Program-made: the position numbers and the translations under genes
The notes under the pieces: generated by a model
The model's input: only the letters and a program-made list of their open reading frames with translations
What the model was told of the DNA's origin: nothing
Databases searched by the model: none
Shown: positions 12,818-26,867 of the stretch, piece after piece
Numbering within the stretch: the stretch's first letter is position 1
Layout: each line of letters begins with the position of its first letter
DNA from: Piromyces finnis
Lineage: Eukaryota > Neocallimastigomycota > Neocallimastigomycetes > Neocallimastigales > Neocallimastigaceae
NCBI GenBank assembly: GCA_002104945.1
Contig: MCFH01000010.1
Coordinates: 988,501-1,052,500, forward strand
Length of the DNA: 64,000 nucleotides
Direction: 5' to 3'

Positions 12818-15800
12818 ATGAGTGTAAATATAAATGTCGAAGAAGATATTTTCAATAAATCAGCAGAAGATAGTAATATCAATGAAAATGAAAATGTAAC
12901 AGAGGCCATAATAGAAGAAGAAGAAGTTACAGATAAAGAAGGAAATGACGAAGAGGATGATGAAAATAAAAGAGCCGAAAGGAATATTGAAAAGGAAGAT
13001 GGTGGTGTAAAAGAAAAAACATTTAAAAATATATATTATGATATAAAAGAATTAAAACCTAAAATGGAATTTAAACAAGTTGCAGAAAATTTATCAGAAA
13101 TTGTATACATTTTCGGATTTGAATCAGAAAAACTGAATAATCTTTATTTCTTAAATGATACAAGTGTTATTACAGCAATAGGGAATTATGTTAATATCAT
13201 AGATATAAATACTTTAGAACACAAATATATACCTGGAATTAAAAATGGTGGAATTGGTGCAATTGCTGTAATTATTTAAAATTTTAATAATACATATTAA
13301 TCAAATTATTTCATCCCTATCTATCATATGTTTATATGTTTTTTATTAAATATATATCAAAATACTTCTTATTTCATTATACTATGATGTTACGTTAATT
13401 TTTTTAATACAGGTGCATCCTTCTTTAAAATTTTTTGCAATCGCCGAAAAAGTTGAAAATGATCCATTTATATACATTTATGAATATCCTAGTTGTCTAC
13501 TTTATAGAATCTTAAGAAATGGTTCTGTTAAAGGATACAGTGCAATTTGTTTTAATAATGAAGGATCAAGGCTTGCTAGTGTTGGTTCTGATCCTGATTA
13601 TACATTAACTATTTGGGATTGGCAACTAGAAAATGTTATTTTACGTTCAAAAGCTTTTTCTCAGGTAAGTTTAGGTTTACTAATATTGATTAATAAAAAT
13701 TATATATAAACTTTTCATATATTTATCCCTTTTTTTTTTTATTTATTTTTGCGATTAATTATATTATTATTTAAATAAAAGGATGTATATAAAGTTGAGT
13801 TTTTAAAGGAAAATGATCAAATATTAACAACTTCTGGTATGGGTCATATCAAGTTTTGGAACATATCTAATACTTTTACAGGTTTGAAATTACAAGGTTA
13901 TCTTGGAAAATTTGGTATTGTAGAATTATCAGATATTTCCACTTTTTTACATTTATCTGATGGTAAAGTACTTTCAAGTTCAGAAACTGGGTATCTATTA
14001 CTTTGGGAAGGTGGACTTATTAAATGCGTTATATCAAGGCCAGGAGGAAAACCTTGTCATAGTGGTAAAATATATGTATTATTAACAGAGGAAGGTGAAA
14101 TTTATTCTTCAGGTGAAGATGGATTTGTTCGTATTTGGGATTTAGAAAATATAGATAATGCTGATGTTTCATTTGATTCAAATCAAAGTGGTAATAAAAA
14201 GCAAGTTAATACATATCAAGTTCAAATTCCAATGTTTGAAATTGATCCTCTTGATGAAATTAATTTAGGAAAAAACGTTAGAGTAAGTGATCATGAAATA
14301 TAAAAAATATGAAAAATAAAAAAAAATAATATTCAAGTTTAATGTAAATATTATTATTACCTACCTCTTTGAATAATTAGGTAAATAATATTATAAAAGT
14401 TGCAGGAACAAATGAATTTTTAGTTCAAGATGGAAGTGGTTCTCTTTTTAAATTAGATATTCGTTCTCGTAGTATGTTCAATATCATGAGATTCCATTCG
14501 AGAGAAGTTGTGGATATTGTTACTAATCCAATAAATCATACAATGACTTCTTTAGGTAATGACGGTTCAATTAAATTATATGATTATCTCAAAAGAAAAA
14601 TAATAAGTAGTGCTTCCTATAGTGGAAGTGGTACTGTTTTAAGAATGGTTCCAAAAGTATGTTTAAAAAATATATTTTATCATATTATATTATAATTATC
14701 GTAATATATATCTAATTCTTTTTATTTAATTCTTATTAGACATTAGATCCAAAATGTAATACTTATATAGCAGGTTATAATGATGGTGTTATAAAAATAA
14801 TAAAATATGCTCAAAATGAAGATGATAATCAAAAGAAATTTATTATTACTCACATTTCTAAACCACATGCATACTCTGTTACATCATTAGAAATTTCACC
14901 TGATGGTCGGTATTTAGTTACAACAGCTATTGATCGCACTCTTTTCCTTTATCAAATTGAACTTAATCAAGAATATGTCCAGGAAATAGAAACAACTACT
15001 AATATAAAGGGTAGATACAGCATTATAAATAGTGGAAATTTCGTATTTTCATCCAAGACAGTCGATTTAATTCCTATTGGTTATATTGATCTCCACTTAA
15101 ATGTTATCAATATGTCATGGTCCCCAGATTATCATCGTAATCGTGAGATAGTAGACAATTTTGTTAACTTTGATAATGTAGATGATAAATCTGAAAAAGA
15201 GCTTAGAGATGAAAAGTTTTGGGAATATAATGATTTATATAAAACTATGTCAGTAATGACTCAAAATACTCTGTTTATTGTATTAGAAAATGGTACTCTA
15301 TATGAGATTACAACACCAAAACCAAATGAAATTGATAATAGTTTAACATATCAGCTTAAACTTGAGCAGTTATCTTTTAAAGAATGGGTTTTTGATATAC
15401 GAAAACCTCGTGATATAAAATTTATGATAAATAAAAAAGAAGAAGAAAAAGTTAAAGGGGAAGAAGACGAGACTGAAAAAATTGATGATATATTTGATAT
15501 TTTAGATAATAAGAATGAAGAAGAAGATAAAAAAAATAATGAATTAATTAAACATTTTGAAAGTTGTTTACAAGGAGCTAAAGTAGAAAGTGTTCTTTAT
15601 CTTCCAGGTGGTTATTTCATTGTTAACTTTGTATTAAGTAATGGTACTGCTCAAATTAGATCATGTCATTATGATTCTCCTAATCAAAGCAGGTAAATTA
15701 AAAAATCAAATTATAAAAAATAATAACAAAATATTAAATATAAAGAAATTTAAAATACATACTAATGGGATTATATTAATTCATAATATATTTAATATTT

Positions 15801-18800
15801 TTCTTTTACATTATCAAGAATCATTTTTAATTATCCAAAGAGAATTGTTTATATGAATATTTCAAATTCCAGACAATATCTATTATTTGGTATATCTGAT
15901 GGTTCTGTTATTCAGTATAAATTTGATTATACAGATGTTATTCTTTCAAAGGAGAATAAATATCATGAAGAAGTGGATGAACAAGTTTTAGAATATTTAA
16001 TGTGTGAAGATTCTGTTATTTATGTTGATAATTTTGATCAAATTGAAGGAAATAGTTTTAATAAAATAAATAATGATTCATTACCTTCTAGTGACGAGGA
16101 TGGAATAAATAATAAAAATAGAGATGATAATAATATTAAAAGCGAAAATAGCAATATTCAACAAGATCAATCTAATAATGTCAGCGATAGTTCTAATTCT
16201 GATAATATTAATTCTGATAATTCTCTTATTAACAATAATAACAATAGTACTGATAGTAACAATTATAAAAACTTTAATGAAATGAGAATAAATCATGGCT
16301 ATTATTATAAAGCCAATTTACATGATAATAAAAACGGTAATATAACAGGTATTTCTTTATCTTTTGATGATGCCTATTTAGCATCTTGTGGTAGTGATGG
16401 TGCTATTTTTGTTTTTAGAAATAGATTTGAAAAAATACTAAAGGATGATGGTAAATTTCATGCATTGGTTAACATTAAATATTTAATAAATATATTGTAT
16501 TTATTTTAATTAAATAGATAATAATGACTAATTATATAAAAACTAAATTAATTACAATAGAAGAAATGATTGATTATATTGATGAAAGTACAGTGATTGA
16601 TGATATTATTGACAAGAATTATTATAGTTTGCAAGAAGCAAAAATTAAAAATGACAGAGATATGGAATTAGCAAAAGCTGAAATAAAGAAAAATGTAAAA
16701 AACACTAAAACAAAATTTATTCATTTTTTTTATCTAAATTATTTAATATTATTTATATATAATGTTTCATATTATAAAAAACAGGAAATGAGAAGTCAAA
16801 TTGAACAATTAAGAAATGAATTTTTAGAATTATTAGCAGAGAATGAAAAAGCAGATGATAAATATAAAGTTGATAAAAAATTATTTAATATTGATATAAA
16901 TTTACAAAAAGCTCACGGTGAATATTAAAATATTAATATAATTATGAAATTATGTTTTAATAAATAATTAAATAAGCAATAAAAAGGAATTTTTAATGTA
17001 TTAATGTATTTTTAATGAATATTTTAATATTATTTCAATTATTCTATATAATATACATAATACATAATATATAGAAATGGAAAGAAAGCAAAAATTGGAA
17101 GAAGTTGAAAAAGAATTTGCATGGGAATACGAAAAGGAAAGTTTAGGACTTCAAAAAATTAAATCAAAGTTTTTGGATCCTATTAAAGTTGAAAGAATAG
17201 TGATAAGTTCCTTTAATGTAAATATTATTGTCTTTGATATTAATTTTTAATTACATTGTTTTTTATGTAAAAACAAAATTATTTTCATAATTAAATATTT
17301 AATTTTATTTATTAATAAATTTTTGTTAATGGTATTACAATAATATTATTTAAATAATAACATAGACTCATCAAAAAATATCAACATTTAGAACAAAAAC
17401 AATAGAATATTTGATGGATATTACAAAAAAAGAAGAAGAACAAGTGGAAATAAATGAAAGAGGAATTGAAAATTCAAATAATGATAATAAGAATAATAAT
17501 AATGAAAGTAAAAACAATGAAGATTTAAAAAATAATCTAAAAGAAAATGATGAAAGCAAAAAAAATGATATAGAAAATTCTACTAATAATAATAAAAAAG
17601 TATGTAAATTTTTTTATTGTGATTTTTAAATAAAAATTTATTAGTTTTTCATAATAAAAATTAATATAATATATAAATATTATATTACTAGAACGAACAA
17701 ATAACTAATCTTAATAATGGTATCGATCAAACTAAACCAAAAGAAGTATGAAATTATAATTCTATCCATTTTATATATAATTTATTTTATGTAGAATATA
17801 GTAATTAAAATTTTTGATTTATCTTAAAATATATAAAATAAAAAGCAACCTATTAACACCAAAAATAAAAATGAATTAAGAAAACAAGAAAGAGCTAGAA
17901 GAGCAATCCTATATAAAGAACTTCTAAGTCAGAAACCTGATCCCTCAACTAATGATCCAAGAGATGAAGCACTCATAGAATTAGCTATTTCCACTATTGG
18001 CGATTTTAAACTTAAAACTAGTGAAAAGTATATTGTTCCAGAAAATGAACGTATTAATGCTGAAAAGAAGCAAAATCAAATTTTCCTATTAGCTAGAAGT
18101 ATATATGAGTTAAAAGAGGTAATATTTTATAATATAAATTTAAAAATTAAATGTTTAAAAAATTAAATAAAAAATCTCAATATAAAAATTGTATTATTTT
18201 AATATAGCAATTCAATAAACATGTTCTTATTTTAAAGACACGAAAAGAAAATATTATTAACATAATAAAAGAGAAAAAGAAAGTCATTGATTTGATAAGT
18301 ATGGAATTAAAAGTTTTAAATGATATTGAGCAAGAATCTATAATTATTCCAGAGTTAGATGTAAGTAAACATAAATAATTAATAATTAAATAAAATAATA
18401 TAAAAAATATTTATATATTTAATTTATAACAAAAATTAAATTAATATAAAATGCTTTAATTGTATTTATTTGATTATTATCAGAGAGAAGGTTATCCAGA
18501 AAATAGGTATATTGTAACAGATAAAGATATTGAAGAATTTAAGATCGAATTAGAAGAACGAAAGAAAAAAGCAATGCAAATACAGAATGATGATGATGAT
18601 AATGGATTAGGAGGGTTTAATGCTACTGGACCCTCTAAATCCAAAAGCAAATCTGATGATGATCAAGATCAAGAAATGCCAAAGATAGGTAATAAAAAAA
18701 ATGCACAAGAAAAAGAATTAGAGAAAAAAACTAAAAGAGAAGAATGGAAAACAACTTATGAAAAAAGACGTAAATTTTTAGAAGAAAATGGTATAAATAT

Positions 18801-21800
18801 TATTTCAATGTTAGAAAGCATTGAATTTGATAAAGTTGATATATTAGAATTAAGCAAAATCGTAAATGGTATTCGTAAATCAAAGTTAGAAGAAGAAGAG
18901 AATGAAGTTTTAAAAAGTTATTTCAAGTATATAAGAAAAGAAATATGTGATGTAATTATTACAATCTAAATTTTAAAAATCACTAAATTATTTATTTTTT
19001 TTTTTTTATAAAATTAATATCTAATAATGTTTTATAATTGTTTTTTAATATTTATATAATATATTAATATATTAGGATATAAATGAAATAAAAAATAGAT
19101 TTGATGAAACATTTAATATTCTTTTTAGTGAACAAATATTACTTGAAGGGGGTTAGTAATAATATAATTAATAACTACGCTAATAAATCTATATTTATGT
19201 ATTATTAACTTGATTTTATTTAATGATAAAATTATTAAATACAGATATTAAATTTGCAAAAATAAGATTAATTCTATTTTATGATGAATGGGTTCTTCTT
19301 AAAGAATTCCAAAATCATGAAGCAGCATTGGCAAAGAAATTATATGATAAGAAAAAAGAAAAGCTTGAAATTGAATCTAAGGTACAGTAAATATATTTAA
19401 TAAATTTTATAAAATAAAATTTAATTATTATATTAATTTATTTATTAATATATAATTTATTTATTTATTTTTTTATATAGATAAAAGAGTGTCAAGATAA
19501 ATTATTAGGGAAGAAGAGTGAAATTGAAAATATTCTTGAAATAGAAAAGGGTATTCAACATAAATTAAATGAATTAATTAACAACAATAAATATGAAGAA
19601 ATGCTAACAAAGATTTTCAAAAAGAAAATTAAAAGAACAAAAGTATTATTATTTGAATAATTTGAGTTTTTCTAAAAAATAATTAAAAACATAATTATAT
19701 ATTAGTACTAATACCTAAAAATATTTATAGAAAAAATCTAATAATAATGATGAAGATGATGATGAAGAAGATGAATCTAGTTCTGATTCTGACAGTGATT
19801 ATGATTCTGATGAAGAAATGGATTCTGAATCAAATGAAAATAGTGAAGATGAAGAAGAAATTGAGGAAATATGTCCAGAAGATTTAGAACAAGAAATTTT
19901 TGATGAAGTGTTACGTTTAAGATTGGAACAATCTGATCAAGAATATAACATTAACGAAGTTCAAAAAATAATTGATGTGAGTATATTAAAGCTCCTGATA
20001 AATAAAAATAAAATAAATCGATATAAGAGTTCTATTTTAAATTTTTAAATTAATTATGAAATATTTTTTAATAAATATTAAATTAAAATTTATTTATAAA
20101 ATTATATTTTTTTTATTCTAATTGTAAGGCTTTAAAAAAAGAAAACGAAGGTTATCTGAAAAAGGAAAAAATTATTGATGCTGCCTTGAAAGGATTTGAA
20201 TCAGATATTCAAGAATTCCAAACATTAAAACAAAAAAGACTAAATGAATTAGATGTTGTAGTACCATTAAAACTTAGTCAAATTCAATATTTGAATGGTC
20301 AATCCATACCTAATGATTTTTCAGCAGCCTTAGTTTTCCAAAATCAAGAAGTTAAAAGATTAAAGCTTAGAATTAAAGAATTACATCAGGTGGGTATATT
20401 AAATATATAAAAATATACATTTCTCCGTTAATATTTATTTTAGTTATTCATTAATATATATATTCTTTTATTAGGAAAAAGCTGATATTCGTAAACAACA
20501 TCGTGAATTACGTAAAATGCATAATAATTTAATTATAAGCAAAAAAGAAAAACTTGCAAGGGTATATTTTAATAAAGCATATTAAATATCATTAAATAAA
20601 ATAATAACTTTAACAATAACAAGAATAATAATATTAATAAATTGTATTAAATATATTGTAATAATAGATTGTAGAATTAGAAAAAAAAGCATATGATGTT
20701 CAAATGTTAAAATTTGGTCAGGTTATTGATTTAGAAAAATTAGAAAGAATGGGGGTTAATAAAAATGCTGAAGAATTAAAGGAAAAACTCAATAAAAATG
20801 ATAATAAATATGCAAATGAACTTAATGAATGGCATGTAAGTAATAAATAATAAAATTCATAATATTTAATTAATTTTTTGTATTAATAAAAATAATATAT
20901 TTATTATTAATATTTTAGAAAAAAGTACAAATGAATAAAGAGCAATTAACAGCTGTTACTGTAGAAAATACAAAAAAAATGAATACCTATCTTGATTTAA
21001 AGAAATTATATATTAATTTAGAAAAGAGTTTAACTGATGCTCAAACAACCTTGGTAATTAACTTTATAAATATATAGTAATTTATATATACAAATATTGT
21101 TTTTTAAAGTTATATAATAATTAAATTATTATAATTAAAATAATTATTATTAATTTATTAAATTAATATTGCAATTAAATAGACTACTGTATATAATGAT
21201 GATGATAAAAAAGGTAAACTTGAGCATGAAAAATTAATAAAATTAGTTAATGATCAGAAAAACGAAATTGAAGAATTAAAAAAAGAAATTGAAATTCTTA
21301 TACGAAAACCCAATCGTTCACCACTTCTTAAAAGAGTAAAAAAATTCACAACTAATATTAGTAATCCTAATCGTAGAATACCATTACCGCCACGAGAAAA
21401 TCGTCTCAATACTATTCTCAACCGTAATAAAGAACAAAAGATAGAAAATGATAAATTAAATGAAATTATGGCTAAAATTGACCATCCTAGTATAGAAGCT
21501 GACATAGAACCGTTTGAAATTTCAACTATTAATGACAATAACAAGAATTTAATACCTAATGCTAAACAATATATACCAATTAATAACAAAAGTGGTAATA
21601 TTATACCTTCACAAAGTAATAAAGAAGATGAAACAGAAACAATGAATTTCAAAGATAAATCTACGGAAGAAGAAGTAGAGTTGAAAATGACAGAGCCTCA
21701 AAATGAATTACAAAATTTAAACGAAATACCAAATGAATCGACTGTTGCTATTACTGATAATTTAGAAGAACGTTCTTCTAATTCACAAGTATTTGTACCT

Positions 21801-22118
21801 GAAAGTATTAATAATAATGATATTAATAATGTCACAACCAATGAAGAAGTCAGTAGAGATGAACTTAAAGTATCAAGTATTGCTGAGCCTTCATTGGATG
21901 GAGAAGCAATTTTGTCAGCTGAAACGGAAAATGTATCAAAATCATCATCTGTAGATATAAATATAAATGAATCAGCAGAGAAAAATAAAATTTATAATGA
22001 AAATGTAGAAATAAATAATATAAGTGAAATAATTGAAACCAATATTGAAGCTAAAGACTTAATAGTTGATAATAATGAGAATAATTCAAGTGAGCCAGAT
22101 AAAATAAATGAAGATTAA
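12818..22118 (+). CDS. CFAP44: Cilia- and flagella-associated protein 44 (CFAP44/WDR52)
   Basis: An axonemal WD-repeat and coiled-coil protein; family members work with CFAP43 at the tether of inner dynein arms. Twenty-three exons join in frame to about 2283 aa, longer than human CFAP44 (roughly 1850). Main exons: 12818-13267, 13413-13664, 13782-14282, 14381-14656, 14740-15692, 15873-16450, 18484-18951, 19731-19976, 20129-20389 and 21183-22118. The N-terminal half holds WD repeats with family-typical [29 protein letters not shown] and [12 protein letters not shown]. The C-terminal half is coiled coil, with [29 protein letters not shown] and [19 protein letters not shown]. Asp/Glu/Asn-rich inserts lie near 12850-13000, 15960-16270 and 19730-19860, and an acidic tail of about 240 residues ends it. 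Retention of this gene implies a motile flagellum. Confidence 0.94.
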
Positions 22119-23060
22119 ATCGATAGTCAGAAATGAGTAATAATAAGTGTTAGCAAATTAGTTGAAATATTTCTACATTATTTATTTTATATAAACTAGA
22201 ACACGTAAAAACAAAAATCTTAATATTAACTTTTTTTCTTCTTTTTAATAATTATAACATTTTCATGTTTTAAATATTGAATTTTATTTTTCGTTTAAAT
22301 ATTTTTAACATGATAGTGAAATAAGTAAATATACAAAAAAGAAGAAAAAGAATAAAAATTAAATAAAATAAAATACATTTAGATAAAATAATCAAAATAA
22401 CTAAATTATATATTTTAAATTTAAATAATCATATTACTTTTAACATTTAATACTATAACTTTTTTTTTTTAAAAAAAAAGTATAAATAAAAATATTTACT
22501 ATAAAAATAATATTAAATGTTCATTTACTATTATTATTTTATTTTATTTTGATTGTTTATATATTTTAATAACATATATTTTTTGATATTAATAAATACA
22601 TTATAAAAAAATAATAATTACATTTATTATGCTAATATTATTATTAATTTATAAGCAAAATATATATTTTATTGCTTTTTAAATAATTATTTTTTATTTA
22701 AAGTCTATTTATTTATTATTGATATTTAATATAAAATGTAATTATCTTAATATTCTTGAGTATTAATAATATTAAGATATTATGTGATATTAGTATAATT
22801 TAAATACATTATACATTATATATATATGTTGATAAATAATATATATATTATACATATACATTTCTTTATTTGTCATTAAATTATAATGATATTGTTATTA
22901 AATTAATTTAAATAAATATTTTAATATAGTATGATAATGATAATAAATAATAATATAAAAAAAATGTATGAAAAACATATAATTAAATTAACCCCTTCAT
23001 TCTCCTTTTTATTTCACTTTGTTTCTATATTTCCTATATAATTTTATTTACAGTTTCAAT
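22119..23060. other. Intergenic between convergent CFAP44 and thioesterase genes
   Basis: AT-rich spacer where two genes meet tail to tail. It presumably contains both 3' ends. No open frame is supported. Confidence 0.6.
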
Positions 23061-24456
23061 TTACCATATACTATTTGTACTTTTCTTGCTGAAAAAGTTT
23101 CTAAGACTTTCACGTTCTTCCAATCTATGCTTTCTTCTTTCAAGTCCATTAGAGAAGTTAACCTTTCCATTAATAGGTTTTTGAACAGCAGTTGGAACTG
23201 GATGATTTTTACTTTCCACAGCAACAAATGTGATGAAACCATCATTAGCAAATACCTTTTTTCCAGTTTCATGGTTTTCGACCTCTACAGTCACATAAAC
23301 TTCAATACTAGATTCAAAAACAGCAGAAACAAATGATCTGACAGTGACAAAATCACTATTCTTAATTGGAAGTAAGAAGTGAATAGCATCCATAGAAGCA
23401 GTAACCAATGGAGTTCTTGCGTATCTTGAGGCTGAAATTAATGCACAATTTTCCATCCAAGTCATAATTTGGCCACCAAAAGTAGAACCATATGGATTAA
23501 TGTGATGAGGCATAACCATTTCAACCATTTCAGTATATGAACTAGCAATAGATCCTGGCCAACTAGAAACTGATGCTTTACTGTAATTAATAATTTTTTC
23601 TCTAGCTCTTTCTCTAGTAATTGATGGCTTTGCCTGTGCAATACGCTTCCATTTTCTAATATCAGCTCTTTCATATTCAATTTTTTCTTGTTCAGTAATT
23701 GGAACAACCTTAGGGACGGGTGCTGGTTTTCCATTATTTCCAACACCAACAAAAGTTAAATAAGCTTGACAGCATGGTTTTTTTTCACCAGATAATAAAT
23801 TTTCAGAACAAACAGTAACAGCAACTTCCATAGAAGTATTCCAAGTTCTATTAACCTTTGAAGTTAATGTAGCAATTTCACCAACTTTAATTGGATTAAA
23901 GAAATGGACACTATCAACAGAAGCTGTTACACATTTGTATACTGCATGTCTTTTAGATGTAATACCAGCACAAACATCAATCCAACTTAAAATTTGACCA
24001 CCAGAAGCGAAACCAATTTCATTTGATTGTGCTGGAGTTAATAATTGACTTATCTTTGTTCTGTTATAATATATAATAATAAATATATTGTTTTTAATCA
24101 TATATAACTTTAGTGCTGTTTCTTTTAATAAAATATTTTTATATAATATTATAATATTATAATAACTTAATAACTAATTAAATTTAAATACCTTGAACTT
24201 TTTACAGGTTTTTCAATAGGATCTATTTTTATAAAATAACATAATGATATTATTAATATTTTATCTTCGTTATTATAAACCATATTTTAATAAGATTTTT
24301 TAACTTACTTATTTTAGAGATTTCTTTTTTATTAGCATTTAAAGATAAATTTCTTAATTGTTGAGTAAGCTTAATACTTTTAATTAAATTATTTTTAATT
24401 GGTACTAAATTATTAGCAGTTTGTTTTAAAATACTTGATGTTTGAAGTAAAGACAT
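23061..24456 (-). CDS. Double-hotdog acyl-CoA thioesterase with organelle-type presequence
   Basis: Hydrolyses acyl-CoA to free acid and CoA by family assignment. Three exons on the minus strand (24456-24309, 24222-24192, 24060-23061) join to 392 aa. Two hotdog domains are visible. The first has GFASGGQILSWIDVCAGITSKRHA and CVTASVDSVHF; the second has NPYGSTFGGQIMTWMENCA and TASMDAIHF. Both match the acyl-CoA thioester hydrolase pattern of ACOT11/12-like double-hotdog enzymes. The first ~44 residues have no Asp or Glu and carry K11, K21, K26, K29, R36, K43 and K44 among hydroxyl and aliphatic residues, ending in QQLRNLSL. That is typical of a mitochondrial or hydrogenosomal targeting peptide with a processing site after Arg (inference). 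There is no START domain. The acyl chain preferred cannot be told from sequence. Confidence 0.9.
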
Positions 24457-25329
24457 TTTTATTTATTTATTTATACTCTTATATTATATTATACTATATT
24501 ATATTAAATTTTCTATGAATTTATAATTATTATTATTTTATTTTATTTTATTTTATTGATTTTAATTATTATTTGAGATTTTTTTATTTTGTTTTGAATT
24601 TAAGAAAAAAAAAAGGTAAACTTTTATATATATATTTTTTTATTAATTTTAATTTGTGACAAAAAATAAAAATAATAAAAAAACTTTAAAATATAAAAGA
24701 AAAAAAAAAATTTAAAAACTATAGCCAATAATATAAAATACATTTAATGTACGGTAAATTAAATCTAAATTAATACATAAATACAGAAAATTTAAATATA
24801 TATTCATAAATTATAAACATTATATATATATTTTATATATTTTATTTAAAAATTATTATTAAATTAAAATTTTAAACGATTTTAATTAATTTTTTTTTCT
24901 AAGAAAGGTTAATATATTGTAATATAAATTATTTATTAGTCTGGATGATTTATTTTAAATAATGATAATTAATATTAAAAAATTGGAAAGAACAACTAAC
25001 ATCTAATATATAGTAAAATATAATATATAATATATAATTAATTAGCTATTAATAATATATTCAAAATGTCAGTGAAAAAATATATACCTTCGACCTATAA
25101 TAATATAATAATTAAAAATACAGATAATATACTATTTAAAATATATATTGTCTTTTATTTTTTTTTTTCTACATCAAATAATTTTATGTATTGTCAAGAA
25201 ATTCTTTTTTTTTTTTAATAAAAAATATTAACGTGCATCAAAGTAATTTTTAATATTTTTAGTTTTCATATATTAGGAATAACTTTATTTAAAAATCTTC
25301 AATAATTTATCCATATTAATCACTTATAG

Positions 25330-25337
25330 TCACGTGT
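25330..25337. promoter_or_regulatory. TCACGTGT (CACGTG core)
   Basis: A CACGTG core about 875 nt upstream of the thioesterase start. Its twin lies 107 nt further on. Distance from any start codon makes a promoter role uncertain. Confidence 0.25.
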
Positions 25338-25436
25338 AATATATAAAAATAATATATTAATTATTAACAAATAATAGAAAAATATATATATAAAAAACCC
25401 GGATATACTAGTAATTCCATATTTCCTGTTATTAAA

Positions 25437-25444
25437 TCACGTGT
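25437..25444. promoter_or_regulatory. TCACGTGT (CACGTG core), second copy
   Basis: Identical octamer to 25330-25337 and in the same orientation. Preceded by AAA, as opposed to the CAA of the sites near TFB5 and the adenosine-specific kinase gene. Confidence 0.25.
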
Positions 25445-25802
25445 ATATGTAGAATAATATTTTCAAAAATAAAAAAATTATTTTGATTTATGATTGTTGT
25501 TGTATTATATTTTGTATTATATTCACTTTAGCACATGACAATATAAATTAATGATATAAATACATTTTATTTTTTAGTGGGGAAATTATTTTATTAAGTA
25601 CGCATATAAAGTTCATTATGTAATATATTACATGAAATAATCATATTTTTAATTCAAAAACACGTTTATTTATAGTTTACCCAATTATGATTTCAGTAAT
25701 ATGAAAAACGAAAAAAAAAAAAACATTTCTTTACAATTATAGATATATTAAAAAAATGTTTTTAAATGTATATTATTTATATTATTGATAGCTTAATAAT
25801 CC

Positions 25803-25857
<55 letters not shown>
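25803..25857. repeat. (AAT)n microsatellite
   Basis: About 18 uninterrupted triplets in intergenic DNA. Confidence 0.9.
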
Positions 25858-25858
<1 letters not shown>

Positions 25859-26680
25859 TAAAACAATATACTATTTGAAATTACATATTTTTTATAAAAG
25901 AAAAAGCAAATAATTAATAATAATTAAAAATGAATGTTAATAATTAAAACTTGGAATTTTTATATAATAATTAATAGTTTATATTATTATCTGTATTGGT
26001 TTAATATTCATTTTTAACCAATAAAAACAATATGAAATAGATTAAAGAGAAAAAAAAAATCTAGGTAATTATTCCTGCTAATTAAAAAGGACTGGGAAAA
26101 AAAAAAAAAAATATATTATTATTAATACCAATATTTCTCATTTTTCTAACATCAAAAATAATAATTAAATTACAAGAAATTGAATAAATCCATAATATTT
26201 TTATTTATTTAGATATTTTTAGATTTTTTATAAAAAAAAAATTATGTATATTTTGAAAGAGTTAGAATTTTTAATTTTTAACTAAATGGAATTTAGTTTT
26301 AATGTTTTGTATAATTTTTAGCAATTCATTTATTGCTTTTATAAATATATATTAAAAATGTTTTTTTAAGTAAATATCATTTTTCAACTATTAATGCTAA
26401 TATATTCCACTATTGATGTAAGTTCACAAGATTTATATGATAAATAAACAATGTCTTAGTATAATTAAGGCTTCTGGTTCGACCTGCAGATTTTCTCCAC
26501 TAGGTTTTATTATGGATTGGGCTACGATATTCAGGTATGAATTAGTCAAGGGTTTTCATTAACTATCATGATAGGACACATATCTTGCCGATCTGAGAGG
26601 GTTAAAGGTACCTGCATGTACATTTTAAACTAGAAGATTAATAATAGGCAGTGACATAGATAAAAAAGTCAAAAAACATG

Positions 26681-26704
26681 TTGTTTATTATTAATAATAA
26701 ACAA
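26681..26704. repeat. 24-bp perfect palindrome
   Basis: The 12-nt arm TTGTTTATTATT is followed directly by its exact reverse complement. It lies within the GC-richer island. Confidence 0.85.
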
Positions 26705-26867
26705 ATTGCGAATTCCTTTGTCATAATAATTATCAATGCATGATGCTTGATCTTAAGGGATTGTATGTAGTAAAACTATACAATTAAAGACAATTAAAGA
26801 AAGTTGTACAATTGTTAGTTAGTAAATGTATTAAGGAGAGTCAAAGCTGACTATTAAATAATGATGT

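Larger units (their letters stand above)
24457..26454. other. Intergenic, AT-rich, with two CACGTG sites
   Basis: The upstream region of the thioesterase gene and beyond. It holds two TCACGTGT sites (25330-25337 and 25437-25444) and an AAT repeat at 25803-25857. I see no supported gene. Confidence 0.6.

Noticed and set aside
23048-23336. Frames on both strands overlapping the thioesterase 3' end
   Set aside because: Out-of-frame shadows of the hotdog coding exon.
26476-26484. GGTTCGACC, like a tRNA T-loop/B box
   Set aside because: No acceptor, D or anticodon stems fold around it and no A box lies at the right distance.
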